Source: Gammaproteobacteria bacterium (GTDB lineage: Bacteria > Pseudomonadota > Gammaproteobacteria > Pseudomonadales > Porticoccaceae). Taken from it: 44,333 nt of DNA. Position 1 is the first letter of the stretch. Each line of letters starts with the position of its first letter. A program made the position numbers and the translations under genes. Under the pieces are notes generated by a model that saw only the letters and a program-made list of their open reading frames with translations, had not been told where the DNA came from and ran no database searches. This document shows, piece by piece, positions 33,460 through 44,247 of this stretch. Location: contig QJWQ01000171.1 in assembly GCA_003235325.1 (NCBI GenBank), positions 1 to 44,333 on the forward strand. The letters are read 5' to 3'.

Positions 33460-34134
33460 TCAGATCATTCCCCGCTCCGCCAGGGAGACCACTTCCCCCG
33501 AACCCACCACAAAATGATCCAGCAAGCGAATATCAACCAGTTGCAATGCGTCCCTGAGCCGCGCGGTTATCTGCCTGTCCTCTCGTGACGGTTCGGCAAC
33601 CCCTGAAGGGTGGTTATGAGCCAGTATTACCGCCGCAGCGTTATGCCTGAGGGCCTGTCTGACCACTTCTCGTGGATAGACACTGGCACTGTCGATAGTA
33701 CCGGTAAACAGTTCCTCGCTGACTATCAGACGATGCCTGGTATCAAGAAACATCACCACAAAGACTTCCTGATGCCGGCCCACGAGACTGGCCTGCAGGA
33801 ATTTCACCACCTGGTCGGGACTGGTAAATACCTGGAATCTCTGTAATTTCTCTTGCAGGTGACGCCGCGCCAACTCCATTACCGCCTGCAACTGGCTGTA
33901 CTTGGCACTGCCCAAACCGGGAGTCTTACAAAAAGCTTCCTGGTCGGCCTCGATCAGTTTACCGATACTGCCAAAATGCTGTAACAGGTTACGGGCGAGG
34001 TCGACTGCGGTGATGCCTTTCACCCCGGTCCGCAGAAATATCGCCAGCAATTCAGCGTCAGACAGCGCCCGGGCACCTCGCTGTAATAATTTTTCCCTGG
34101 GTCTTTCCTGTTCCGGCCAATCCCTGATAGCCAC
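33460..34134 (-). CDS. radC: RadC-family JAB-domain protein
   Basis: A 224-residue protein with an N-terminal helix-hairpin-helix-like part ([20 protein letters not shown]) and the C-terminal JAB/MPN metal-binding motif AHNHPSG...D at about residues 170-183 ([16 protein letters not shown]). It was once thought to act in DNA repair; the real role is not settled. The GTG at 34134 has AGGAGG 5 bases upstream. It is divergent from coaBC, as in E. coli and Pseudomonas. Confidence 0.94.
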   Translation of the reverse strand: MAIRDWPEQERPREKLLQRGARALSDAELLAIFLRTGVKGITAVDLARNLLQHFGSIGKLIEADQEAFCKTPGLGSAKYSQLQAVMELARRHLQEKLQRFQVFTSPDQVVKFLQASLVGRHQEVFVVMFLDTRHRLIVSEELFTGTIDSASVYPREVVRQALRHNAAAVILAHNHPSGVAEPSREDRQITARLRDALQLVDIRLLDHFVVGSGEVVSLAERGMI

Positions 34135-34221
34135 GGCAACCTCCTGTCGCTCGATTCTCGTTGTGGATAGCCCTTGATTCGGGGGCCGTTTATTTCACCT
34201 CTGCCGCCGATGAGGCGTCAC

Positions 34222-34250
34222 TTCGAAAAACAGTCTCGGGGTGTTATCTT
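34222..34250 (+). promoter_or_regulatory. Candidate coaBC promoter
   Basis: TTCGAA (34222-34227), 17 bases, then TATCTT (34245-34250) with TGT directly before the -10. The -35 is weak (3/6), partly offset by the extended -10. Transcription would start about 26 bases before the coaBC ATG. Confidence 0.35.
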
Positions 34251-34282
34251 AGCCTCCCTTTTTTATTTTTGGCAGGTCTTCA

Positions 34283-35479
34283 ATGGGATATCTGACCAAC
34301 AAGCGGATCCTCCTTGGCGTCACCGGCGGCATCGCCGCCTACAAGAGCGCCGACCTGGTCAGGCGTCTCCAGGATGCAGGCGCCGGCGTCCGCGTTGCCA
34401 TGACACCGGCTGCGACAGAGTTTATTACGCCGCTGACCATGCAGGCGCTCTCCGGTCATCCGGTTCACCTGGATTTGCTGGACCCTGCAGCGGAAGCAGC
34501 CATGGGGCATATCGAACTTGCCCGTTGGGCTGACCTGATCATCGTCGCACCGGCCACTGCTGACTTTATAGCCAGGCTGGCCAACGGGGAGGCCAATGAT
34601 CTGTTGTCCACCACCTGCCTCGCCAGCCCATCGCCACTGGTTCTGGTACCAGCCATGAACCAGGGCATGTGGCGCAAGGAAAGCACCCTCACCAACGTCG
34701 CCACCGTACAGAAGCGTGGCGTTCACATACTGGGCCCGGACTCCGGCTCCCAGGCCTGTGGCGATATCGGCCCCGGTCGCATGCTCGAGCCCAGCGCAAT
34801 AGTCGATGCGGTTTCCGGCCTGTTCAACACCGGCGTTCTCAACGGCAGAAAAGTGGTGATCACTGCCGGGCCAACCCGGGAAGCCATTGATCCGGTTCGC
34901 TATATATCCAACCACAGTTCCGGGAAGATGGGTTACGCTCTGGCCGATGCCGCCGTCGAGGCAGGTGCGGAAACCATCCTGGTCAGCGGCCCGACCAACC
35001 TGGTGGCCAATGACCGGGCAAGGCTGGTCCCGGTAACCACTGCGGATGAGATGCTGGCGGCCTGCATGGCGGAACTTTCCGGTTGCGCGCTGTTTATTGC
35101 CGCCGCCGCTGTTTGCGACTATCGTCCCGTCGAAGTCCCAACCCAGAAAATCAAGAAGACCGCGGAATCGATGACCCTGCTGTTAACCAGAAACCCGGAT
35201 ATCGTCGCCACGGTAGCCCGGCACCCTCAGCGGCCCATCACCATCGGCTTTGCTGCCGAAACCGCCAACCTGCGGCAGTATGCCAGTGACAAACGCCTGA
35301 GCAAGAACCTCGATGCCATCATCGCCAACGATGTCTCCAGTCCGGATATCGGTTTCAACAGCGACCACAACCAGGTAGTCTGGATCGATGCCTCAGGGGC
35401 GGAACAGCTTCCCGTGCTCAGCAAGTCACAACTGGCCAGACAACTGATTGCCAAAATGGCCGGAATGATCGTGCCCTGA
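34283..35479 (+). CDS. coaBC: Bifunctional phosphopantothenoylcysteine decarboxylase / phosphopantothenate--cysteine ligase
   Basis: Steps two and three of CoA synthesis in one 398-residue protein. The N-terminal CoaC (FMN) domain has LLGVTGGIAAYKSADLVRRL, the catalytic His in MGHIELARWAD, PAMNQGMW and the Cys of GSQACGDIGPGRM. The CoaB domain begins near residue 190 with KVVITAGPTREAIDPVRYISNHSSGKMGYALA and contains AAAVCDYRPVEV, KIKK and IGFAAET. The ATG at 34283 gives a length close to E. coli (406). dut, which often follows, is absent. Confidence 0.97.
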   Translation: MGYLTNKRILLGVTGGIAAYKSADLVRRLQDAGAGVRVAMTPAATEFITPLTMQALSGHPVHLDLLDPAAEAAMGHIELARWADLIIVAPATADFIARLANGEANDLLSTTCLASPSPLVLVPAMNQGMWRKESTLTNVATVQKRGVHILGPDSGSQACGDIGPGRMLEPSAIVDAVSGLFNTGVLNGRKVVITAGPTREAIDPVRYISNHSSGKMGYALADAAVEAGAETILVSGPTNLVANDRARLVPVTTADEMLAACMAELSGCALFIAAAAVCDYRPVEVPTQKIKKTAESMTLLLTRNPDIVATVARHPQRPITIGFAAETANLRQYASDKRLSKNLDAIIANDVSSPDIGFNSDHNQVVWIDASGAEQLPVLSKSQLARQLIAKMAGMIVP

Positions 35480-35604
35480 TCAGAGCAACGGTCGCGCCAC
35501 TCAGGCAGCATGCATGTCGATTCCATCCCGGCGACTTTGCATTACAATGCCATCGGCCAACACCAGCGCAGATATTGCCTCAAACACCGGGCGGGAGTTC
35601 ACCA

Positions 35605-38055
35605 GTGTTAAACCTGAAAAATCTTCGCTTGCTCTCCGGCACACCCGTCTGGGTGTACGGTCTCATGATTGCCCTGGCCCTTGGTATGGCGATGTGCTTT
35701 CTGTTGCTTCAGGGATTGATGATTGAGACACCCCAACAGCAACGACTGGCCGAGCGCGTCCAGGAATACACCAGATTGCAGACCGGAGCTGCGAACCGGT
35801 TCCTGAGCCGGCATCAGCAACAGTTCCAGCAATTGGCCTCCGACCCGAAACTGGTCGAAGCCCTGGAACAACCCGACCGGATTGTCAACATCGATAGCTG
35901 GCTGGCGAGTGTGTCAGAAGCCAAGCTCCCCTTCAGCGCCATCAGAGTCATTGCCGCCGATGATGCCGACTTCGAAACCAGCAGCAATTTTATCGAAATT
36001 GATCTGATCAAAAGCACCCGCTCGGGTAACTTGCCGGAGCTCCAGGCGGCACGTCTTGATTCCTGGCAATTTTATTTTGCGCAGCCCGTGATCAGCGGGC
36101 AAAAAATCATTGCCACCCTTCTGGCGACGCTGCCTGCCGTCGACATAAAAGTGGCTCTCGACAGCGTCGACGGCAACCTGGGCAAAACGACCCTGATTCA
36201 GCAATTTCCCGGCAATCCAGCTGTACCCGTGGTCATCACCGGTACCGGCAACCAGGACCTGATCAGCGCCACCGAGGCTACGGTAATCGGTAACCTGTCA
36301 GTAAGCTTCAACGCTTCCAGCCTGCTGCTGGAATCCACCCGACCCGCCAGCCAGTTTTTCTGGCTGACCAACGGCTTGCTGTTGCTGATCGTTATCTACT
36401 TTGAAATTCGCCTGTTGCGCCATGGCCTGGCGGTCGGAAAAAACTCGACCTCCGGCAATCTGATACTGGCCATGCCTGTCAGGACGGACGCAGACAATGA
36501 AACGCCGGGCGAGTCCAAAAAAAGTCATCCGAAAAAGAAAAAGCACACGGCACCTGTCTACGAATTCGACAAGACTAAAGCCAGCTTCATCAAACCGGAC
36601 AAGGGCGCGAAAAAGCCCGCGGGGACCGGGGATTCGAATCCGGAATCCTCGAAACCTGGCGCAACAAATTATGGCCCCGATGAATTACCTGACCGGGTTT
36701 TTCGCGATTATGACATTCGAGGAATCGCCGACAGCGAAATAGATGAAAAATTCGCCCGGACGCTGGGCAAAGTGCTGGGCACACGGGCACTGGAACTGGG
36801 CGAAACGGAGATGGTACTGGGTTATGACGGCCGCATCACCAGCCCGTTGCTGGCCAAGAGCCTGGCTGACGGCATCCTGTCCACCGGCTGCAACCTGGTC
36901 AACCTCGGCCGGGTTCCCACTCCGGTAATGAACTTTGCCACCCGCACTCTGGAAGGTACCACATCGGGTGTAATGGTGACCGCCAGTCACAATCCGGCCG
37001 CGGATAACGGCTTTAAAATCGTTATCAGCGGCCACGTCCTCAGCAGCGGCGAAATTACCACCCTCAGGGACCGCATGCGACAACAGACCTGGCTACAGGG
37101 CGAGGGCAAGATGCGGTCAATTGATCTCCGGCTGAAATACCGGGACACCATTGTCAGCGATATCGCGCCGGTCAACGGTCTCAAAGTGGTGGTCGACTGC
37201 GGCAACGGGGTCGCAGGCAACCTGGCGCCCAACCTGCTAAAGGCTATCGGTTGCGTCGTGACGCCACTGTATTGCGAAGTCGACGGCAATTTTCCCAATC
37301 ACCCGCCGGACCCCACTGTCAAGGCAAACCTGGCGGACCTGATCAGCGCTGTAGGCGACCAGGAAGCCGATCTTGGCGTCGCCATCGACGGCGACGGCGA
37401 TCGCCTGGTGGCGGTCACCGCCAGCGGCCGGATTGTCTGGCCGGATGAATTGCTGATGATCTTCGCCCGGGACGTGGTCACCAGGCACCCGGGCTGCAAT
37501 GTGATTTTTGATGTGAAGAGCACCCGGCGGCTCATCAGCCTGATCCAGAGTTACGGAGGCCATCCGGTGATGTGGAAAACCGGTCATGCCCACATGCGCA
37601 ACAAGATGGCCGAAACCGGCGCACCGGTGGGCGGCGAGTTCAGCGGCCACCTGTTCTTCAATGACCGCTGGCACGGATTTGATGACGGGCTCTATGCCAG
37701 CGCCCGGTTGCTGGAAATTCTGTCCCTGCGGCAGCAAACCCTGGACGAGATCATGGCCAGCTTTCCGGAATCCGTCGCCACTCCGGAAATACGGGTAAGG
37801 GTCGACGACCAGAAAAAATTCGAACTGATTACCCGACTCAGGACCGGGGGCAACTTCGGCGATGGCAAGATAACCGATATCGACGGCCTGCGGGTGGATT
37901 TTGCTGATGGCTGGGGCCTGGCCCGGGCCTCCAATACCAGTCCGGACCTGACCTTGCGTTTTGAAGCCAGCAGCAACGAGAGTCTCGATGAAATAAAAAA
38001 CATGTTCAGGCAACAGTTGCGAGCCATTGATCGCGATCTGAACCTGGATTTCTGA
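35605..38055 (+). CDS. algC: Phosphomannomutase/phosphoglucomutase AlgC, long membrane-anchored form
   Basis: Interconverts 6- and 1-phosphates of mannose and glucose to feed alginate, LPS and other glycans. The protein is 816 residues from the GTG at 35605, which has GGGAG 7 bases upstream. The C-terminal part, from about residue 360, is the catalytic enzyme: phospho-Ser in VTASHNPAADNG (Ser 461), metal loop DGDGDR, sugar loop GEFSGHLFF and RASNTSPDLTLRFEA. Ahead of it stand a helix (about 16-38), an extracytoplasmic domain (about 40-248), a second helix (about 251-271) and a Lys/Pro-rich linker (about 300-355). Long AlgC versions with such an N-terminus are known in Pseudomonas relatives; the role of the sensor-like domain is not established. 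Confidence 0.93.
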   Translation: MLNLKNLRLLSGTPVWVYGLMIALALGMAMCFLLLQGLMIETPQQQRLAERVQEYTRLQTGAANRFLSRHQQQFQQLASDPKLVEALEQPDRIVNIDSWLASVSEAKLPFSAIRVIAADDADFETSSNFIEIDLIKSTRSGNLPELQAARLDSWQFYFAQPVISGQKIIATLLATLPAVDIKVALDSVDGNLGKTTLIQQFPGNPAVPVVITGTGNQDLISATEATVIGNLSVSFNASSLLLESTRPASQFFWLTNGLLLLIVIYFEIRLLRHGLAVGKNSTSGNLILAMPVRTDADNETPGESKKSHPKKKKHTAPVYEFDKTKASFIKPDKGAKKPAGTGDSNPESSKPGATNYGPDELPDRVFRDYDIRGIADSEIDEKFARTLGKVLGTRALELGETEMVLGYDGRITSPLLAKSLADGILSTGCNLVNLGRVPTPVMNFATRTLEGTTSGVMVTASHNPAADNGFKIVISGHVLSSGEITTLRDRMRQQTWLQGEGKMRSIDLRLKYRDTIVSDIAPVNGLKVVVDCGNGVAGNLAPNLLKAIGCVVTPLYCEVDGNFPNHPPDPTVKANLADLISAVGDQEADLGVAIDGDGDRLVAVTASGRIVWPDELLMIFARDVVTRHPGCNVIFDVKSTRRLISLIQSYGGHPVMWKTGHAHMRNKMAETGAPVGGEFSGHLFFNDRWHGFDDGLYASARLLEILSLRQQTLDEIMASFPESVATPEIRVRVDDQKKFELITRLRTGGNFGDGKITDIDGLRVDFADGWGLARASNTSPDLTLRFEASSNESLDEIKNMFRQQLRAIDRDLNLDF

Positions 38056-38059
38056 ATAG

Positions 38060-38980
<921 letters not shown>

Positions 38981-39015
38981 TAACCTTTATCCACTGAAAT
39001 CCGGCGGACAGCGCG

Positions 39016-39609
39016 ATGCCTCGCAGCAATCAAAAGTCTTCACGTCGTGAACAGATTCTCCAGTGCCTGGCGCAGATGCTTGAAGGCGCCTCCAGCACCC
39101 GCATTACCACCGCGGCCCTGGCGGAACAGGTCGGCGTTTCGGAAGCCGCCCTGTATCGCCACTTTCCCAGCAAGGCCAGAATGTTCGAGGGGCTGCTGGA
39201 GTTCACAGAGGAAACGCTGTTCAGCCGCATTAACGGCATCCAGAAGGAAGCTTCTTCCGCCCAGTCCCGGTGTTACCTCATCCTTGACCTGTTGCTGACC
39301 TTTTGCGAGCGCAATCCGGGTATTGCCCGACTTCTCACCGGCGAGGCACTCACCGGTGAGACCGGCCGACTCTACGCCCGTGTATCTAAAATATTTGAGC
39401 GCATGGAGACCCACCTTCGGGGCGTGTTGCGGGAAGGGGAAATCCGGGAAAGTCTGACACCGACTGTCACATCCTCGGTCAGCGCCGAACTGTTGATGGC
39501 AACAGCCGAAGGAAAAATACGCCAGTTCGTTCGCAGCGGCTTTAATCGCTTGCCGACCCGGGACTGGTCTGAGCAGTATCAAGTGATTGTTTCGGGCTTT
39601 CTGCGCTAG
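39016..39609 (+). CDS. slmA: Nucleoid occlusion factor SlmA
   Basis: TetR-family DNA-binding protein that blocks FtsZ assembly over the nucleoid. The 197-residue protein has the helix-turn-helix string RITTAALAEQVGVSEAALYRHFPSKARMF (given by its parts ITTAALAEQVGVSEAALY and RHFPSKARMF), EFTEETLFSRIN and ERNPGIARLLTGEAL, in close agreement with E. coli SlmA. It starts 35 bases after argB, probably in the same transcript. Its last 68 bases overlap, tail to tail, the DUF4124 gene on the other strand. Confidence 0.94.
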   Translation: MPRSNQKSSRREQILQCLAQMLEGASSTRITTAALAEQVGVSEAALYRHFPSKARMFEGLLEFTEETLFSRINGIQKEASSAQSRCYLILDLLLTFCERNPGIARLLTGEALTGETGRLYARVSKIFERMETHLRGVLREGEIRESLTPTVTSSVSAELLMATAEGKIRQFVRSGFNRLPTRDWSEQYQVIVSGFLR

Positions 39610-40204
39610 TAGCTTTCAACTGCTCCAGTCGTTCGGCATACCAGGTATAGCGACTTTCGGTTTCCCGGTATTCCGACCGGCGTCTTTCCAGCAGTTCATC
39701 GGCCTGTTGCAGTTGTGTATCCAGCTCCTTGATGACCTTGTTGACGACATCGGGAACGGGCCGGCCATTGCGCTGGTAATTGGCGGCCTTTTCCAGTTGC
39801 TCATCGCGCCGGCTGATACTGGTGGTTATATTGGTCTCAAGAATATCGATTTCCCGGTCGATCTGCTCAAGTCTGCGTTTTCTGGCTCGATGGATATCGT
39901 CGACAGTGCTGTAGCTGCGCAAAATGAAGCTATCCTCACGGTCCCGGGCCGCCGCCGCCATCGGAGAGACCACTTCCTCCGGAGAGACTTCAACCTGGGG
40001 TTCCACCTTACGCAGCAGACGACCACTGGGGCTCAGAACCTCATAGCCTTTGCCGGCGTACTCCGGCGGCACGCTGAAATCCACCACCAGAACACCCTCG
40101 GCATCGCGGTAGCGATACAAATTGCCTTCAGCTGCCAACGCCTCCAGGGACATGCCACCGACAAGCAGCGCGGTTATGACCATTTTTTTCAGACTTGAAT
40201 TCAT
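39542..40204 (-). CDS. DUF4124-type secreted coiled-coil protein
   Basis: A 220-residue protein with a Sec signal peptide (MNSSLKKMVITALLVGGMS, probable cleavage after ALAA), then a short DUF4124-like segment (LYRYRDAEGVLVVDFSVPPEYAGKGY) and a long charged helical region (about residues 105-200), probably coiled coil. A periplasmic location is expected; the function is unknown. The ATG at 40204 is preceded by AGGTAA. The gene starts 18 bases after the pyrE stop, so it is probably in the pyrE operon. The 3' end overlaps slmA by 68 bases on the opposite strand. Confidence 0.82.
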   Translation of the reverse strand: MNSSLKKMVITALLVGGMSLEALAAEGNLYRYRDAEGVLVVDFSVPPEYAGKGYEVLSPSGRLLRKVEPQVEVSPEEVVSPMAAAARDREDSFILRSYSTVDDIHRARKRRLEQIDREIDILETNITTSISRRDEQLEKAANYQRNGRPVPDVVNKVIKELDTQLQQADELLERRRSEYRETESRYTWYAERLEQLKATSAESPKQSLDTAQTSPGSASD

Positions 40205-40222
40205 AGCGAGTTACCTGAGTGT

Positions 40223-40864
40223 TCAGACGCCATACGCCTTGCGGTATTCAGTAATAGCCGACAGGGTGGCAGCGCTGTCAGGCCGCTGCTGAAGATAACC
40301 GACTATCTGATCGAGATCGATGATACTGGTCACAGGAATTCCATAACGCGATTCCACCTCCGCTATGGCTGATTGAACGCCCCGCCCCCTTTCCATGCGA
40401 TCAAGTCCGATGGCAACCCCGGCAGCCTTGGCGCCCTGTTGTTCGAGAATGGCCATCACCTCGCCAATGGCCGTACCTGCAGTGATCACATCATCGATGA
40501 TCAGCACCCGACCTGCCAGTGACGCACCCACCAGGGTTCCGCCCTCACCGTGGGCCTTGGCTTCCTTGCGGTTGAAACAGTAGGGCAGGTCTTTGCCATA
40601 GTCATTGGCCAGGGCAATGGCCGTGGCCGCCACCAGCGGAATACCCTTGTAGGCGGGGCCAAAAAGCATATCAAATTCAATGGCCGACTGGTCAATAGCC
40701 GCGGCATAACAGCGGCCGAGTTGCGCCAATGCTGCCCCGCTGCAGAATTCCCCGGCATTGAAAAAGTAGGGGCTGACGCGTCCCGACTTGAGGTGAAATT
40801 CGCCAAAACGCAGGGCGCCGTGGCTGATCGCCAGCTCGACAAATTGACGCTGATAAACTTTCAT
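40223..40864 (-). CDS. pyrE: Orotate phosphoribosyltransferase
   Basis: Joins orotate to PRPP in pyrimidine synthesis. The 213-residue protein has [41 protein letters not shown] and the PRPP loop [16 protein letters not shown]. Length equals the E. coli enzyme. AGGAGAGACA precedes the ATG. It is divergent from the crc-like gene, exactly as pyrE and crc are in Pseudomonas. Confidence 0.97.
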   Translation of the reverse strand: MKVYQRQFVELAISHGALRFGEFHLKSGRVSPYFFNAGEFCSGAALAQLGRCYAAAIDQSAIEFDMLFGPAYKGIPLVAATAIALANDYGKDLPYCFNRKEAKAHGEGGTLVGASLAGRVLIIDDVITAGTAIGEVMAILEQQGAKAAGVAIGLDRMERGRGVQSAIAEVESRYGIPVTSIIDLDQIVGYLQQRPDSAATLSAITEYRKAYGV

Positions 40865-40975
40865 TGTCTCTCCTGCACTGTGCTAGGCCTGTTAACACTT
40901 CTATAGAGCACAAAATTTTTTCAGGTTTGTTTTTTGGTCAGGTATGATACACATTCAAAATCGCCAGGGGCGACA

Positions 40976-41752
40976 ATGCGAATAATAAGTCTATCCGTCG
41001 ATGGTATATTTCAGGCTGCACACAACGGCCTGTTTGACTGGCTTGCCGGCCAGGACGCCGATCTTATCTGCCTGCAGGATCTTCGCGCCCAGGAACCAGA
41101 GCTGCTGGACCGCGATGAATTCACTCTGGACGGCTATTTTTGTTACTACTTCGACTCGCCCAAGCCCCACAACAACGGCGTCGCCATTTACACCCGCAAG
41201 GCGCCCAAGGCTATCGTCTACGGCTTTGGCCTGCAGTGCGGGGAGGACATGGACGGACGCTACCTGCAAGCCGATTTTGACAATATCAGTGTCGGTTCAC
41301 TGCTCGCTCCCGGCGGCCACGCCGGTGAACGCAATCAGGAAATCAAGGACAGGTTTTTCAAGGAACTGGAAGCTCACCTGACCAAAATTACCCGAAAGCG
41401 CCGGCGCTACATCATCTGTGGTAACTGGCAGGTGGCACACACTGAAGACGACGTCGAAAATGCTGACCTTCACACCGAAGAATCAGGCTTTCTGGCCCAT
41501 GAACGGCAATGGCTGAGCACGCTTTTTTCCAGCGTGGGCTACACGGACGCCTTTCGCAGGGGAAATCCCGACAATGACGAATTCAGCTGGTGGCCCTCCG
41601 GCGTCCTCAAAAAGGGCGACGGCTGGAGGACCGACCTGCAGGTGATATCCAGAGAACTGGCATCGACGGTGGAATATGCCGTCATGTACAAGGCCAATGC
41701 GTTTTCCAGCCATGCGCCCGTTATTGTCGATTACGACCTGGAAGACCTCTAG
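40976..41752 (+). CDS. crc: Crc-like catabolite repression protein (ExoIII fold, active site lost)
   Basis: A 258-residue protein of the exonuclease III/AP endonuclease fold, closest to Pseudomonas Crc (259) in sequence: MRIISLSVDG, ADLICLQDLRA, GRYLQADFDNISV, FSWWPSG and SSHAPVIVDYD. Key nuclease residues are altered: Asp 35 replaces the metal-binding Glu, Asn 150 and Gln 152 replace the Asp and Asn of GDMN, and Ser 245 replaces the Asp before the catalytic His 246. Crc proteins do not cut DNA but act with Hfq to repress target mRNAs under good carbon supply; that role is inferred here. The start ATG has AGGGG 6 bases upstream. It sits between pyrE and rph as crc does in Pseudomonas. Confidence 0.85.
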   Translation: MRIISLSVDGIFQAAHNGLFDWLAGQDADLICLQDLRAQEPELLDRDEFTLDGYFCYYFDSPKPHNNGVAIYTRKAPKAIVYGFGLQCGEDMDGRYLQADFDNISVGSLLAPGGHAGERNQEIKDRFFKELEAHLTKITRKRRRYIICGNWQVAHTEDDVENADLHTEESGFLAHERQWLSTLFSSVGYTDAFRRGNPDNDEFSWWPSGVLKKGDGWRTDLQVISRELASTVEYAVMYKANAFSSHAPVIVDYDLEDL

Positions 41753-41769
41753 TTTTCCTCAGGCCGTCA

Positions 41770-41807
41770 GTGGGCGTCATTATCCGGCAACCGGCAACGA
41801 CGCCCAC
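41770..41807. terminator. Hairpin between convergent crc-like and rph genes
   Basis: GTGGGCGTC (41770-41778) is the exact complement of GACGCCCAC (41799-41807). The 20-base loop holds CCGG-CAA-CCGG, which can itself pair. No U-run follows on either strand, so this is a likely 3'-end structure but not a standard intrinsic terminator. Confidence 0.45.
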
Positions 41808-41821
41808 ACGATTGCGGCGAT

Positions 41822-42547
41822 TCAGAGCACCTGGGCCAAGGCCATTTGCTGCACCCTGACCAGGTCGGCAATACCCCGTCTGGCCAGAGTCAGCATGCTG
41901 TTCAGTTCCTCGGTGCTGAAAGTCGCACCTTCCGCCGTTCCCTGGACTTCAATAAACCCGCCCTTGCTGTCCATGACCACATTCATGTCGGTCTCGGCAT
42001 TGGAGTCCTCGGCGTAATCGAGATCCAGCACGGGCACCCCGGCAAAGATACCCACAGATACTGAAGCCACCAGGTTTTTCAGGGGATCTTCCGCCAATTT
42101 TCGGCGCTTCCGCAACAGGGCGAGGGCGTCGGCCAAAGCGACGCAGGCGCCGGTGATGGCAGCCGTTCGCGTGCCGCCATCGGCCTGGATCACATCACAG
42201 TCGACGGTAATGGTACTTTCACCCATACGGCCCAGGTCCACTGCGGCGCGTAACGAGCGGCCAATCAGCCGCTGGATCTCCTGGGTTCGACCACCCAGTC
42301 TGCCGCGGGCAGCTTCCCGGGCCATGCGTTCGCCGGTGGATCGGGGCAGCATGCCATATTCGGCAGTGATCCAGCCCTGACCCCTGCCCTTGAGAAAACG
42401 CGGCACGCCGTCCTCAAGGCTGGCGGTACAGATCACCCGGGTCTCACCAAATTCCACCAGGACCGAGCCTTCGGCATGGCGAGTGTACTGGCGGGTAATT
42501 TTTACGGGTCGGAGTTGTTCGGGGCGTCGACCGCTTGGACGGGTCAT
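41822..42547 (-). CDS. rph: Ribonuclease PH
   Basis: Phosphorolytic 3'-to-5' exoribonuclease that trims tRNA ends. The 241-residue protein has [89 protein letters not shown] and [17 protein letters not shown], all of the family. AGGGA precedes the ATG at 42547. It is divergent from yicC. Confidence 0.98.
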   Translation of the reverse strand: MTRPSGRRPEQLRPVKITRQYTRHAEGSVLVEFGETRVICTASLEDGVPRFLKGRGQGWITAEYGMLPRSTGERMAREAARGRLGGRTQEIQRLIGRSLRAAVDLGRMGESTITVDCDVIQADGGTRTAAITGACVALADALALLRKRRKLAEDPLKNLVASVSVGIFAGVPVLDLDYAEDSNAETDMNVVMDSKGGFIEVQGTAEGATFSTEELNSMLTLARRGIADLVRVQQMALAQVL

Positions 42548-42720
42548 GGCATTTTCCCTGGAATTGGCGTCATGGGAGTGGATCGGGCCCTGACTTACCG
42601 GCCTCGAACCTCGGCAGGGGCGGTATTGTAAACAAAACCGCCCCCAGAGTGTTGACAGCTTTGGTCATAAAAGCCACCCTGCCTTGCCATTCCGGCACCG
42701 ACTCACAAGGACTCCTCGCC

Positions 42721-43584
42721 ATGCCCAGCAGCATGACCGCTTTTGCCCGCATCGCCGCCCAGCACGACTGGGGCTCCCTGGTCTGGGAAATCCGCTCCGT
42801 CAATCATCGCTACCTCGAAACCGGCTTTCGGTTGCCGGAAACGCTCAGAGCGATGGAAATGACCCTGCGGGAAACCACCCGCCAGTTGCTGCAGCGTGGC
42901 AAGGTGGACTGCAACCTGCAGCTGGTGCTGAACCTGGACCAGGAGGGCATCTCCGTCAACCTGGAGATGGCCAGCCAGTTTGTCAATGCCGCGGAGCAGG
43001 TTGCCGGACTGATGGAAGACCCCTCGCCCCTGTCGCCCCTGGAGGTTCTGAAATGGCCCGGGGTGGTGGAGCAGCGACAAATCGACAGTGACCTGTTGCA
43101 GGCGGAAACCCTGTCCCTGTTTCGTCAGGCACTGGCGGAGCTTGAGCGAAGCCGCCGCCGGGAGGGCGAAAAGTTGCAGTTATTTATCGAGCAACGGCTC
43201 GACGCTCTCAGCACCGAGACCGCCAAGGTTCGGGAAATCCTGCCGCAAATCCTGTCCCAGCAGCAACAGAAAATCCGCGATCGACTCAGGGAGCTGTCGC
43301 TGGAACTGAATCCGGAGCGGCTGGAACAGGAAATCGTGTTGCTGGCCCAGAAGGCCGATGTCGATGAAGAACTGGACCGACTGGACGCCCACGTTCAGGA
43401 GATTCGACGGGTGTTGAACGGCAAGGGCGCTATCGGCCGGCGACTGGACTTCCTGATGCAGGAGCTGAATCGCGAGGCCAACACCCTCTCTTCCAAATCC
43501 CTGGCCACCGACACCACCCAGATAGCCGTGGAACTGAAAGTTCTGATCGAACAGATGCGCGAACAGATCCAGAATATCGAATAG
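42721..43584 (+). CDS. yicC: YicC-family endoribonuclease
   Basis: A 287-residue protein, the same length as E. coli YicC, which has been reported to act as an endoribonuclease that helps degrade small RNAs. Visible marks are MPSSMTAFARI, WEIRSVNHRYLETGFRLPE, RGKVDCNLQL and the C-terminal EQEIVLLAQKADVDEELDRL and GAIGRRLDFLMQELNREANTL. The ATG at 42721 starts the homology with AAGGA 9 bases upstream; the open frame extends back to 42535 without similarity. gmk follows 45 bases on. Confidence 0.95.
   Translation: MPSSMTAFARIAAQHDWGSLVWEIRSVNHRYLETGFRLPETLRAMEMTLRETTRQLLQRGKVDCNLQLVLNLDQEGISVNLEMASQFVNAAEQVAGLMEDPSPLSPLEVLKWPGVVEQRQIDSDLLQAETLSLFRQALAELERSRRREGEKLQLFIEQRLDALSTETAKVREILPQILSQQQQKIRDRLRELSLELNPERLEQEIVLLAQKADVDEELDRLDAHVQEIRRVLNGKGAIGRRLDFLMQELNREANTLSSKSLATDTTQIAVELKVLIEQMREQIQNIE

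Positions 43585-44247
<663 letters not shown>

Noticed and set aside
33437-33465. Dyads near the radC stop as a terminator
   Set aside because: The arms are short (five bases), and no U-run follows on the minus strand.
36630-36641. GGATTCGAATCC, which looks like a tRNA T-loop
   Set aside because: It lies in the coding linker of algC, in frame, and there is no acceptor stem, anticodon arm or CCA end around it.
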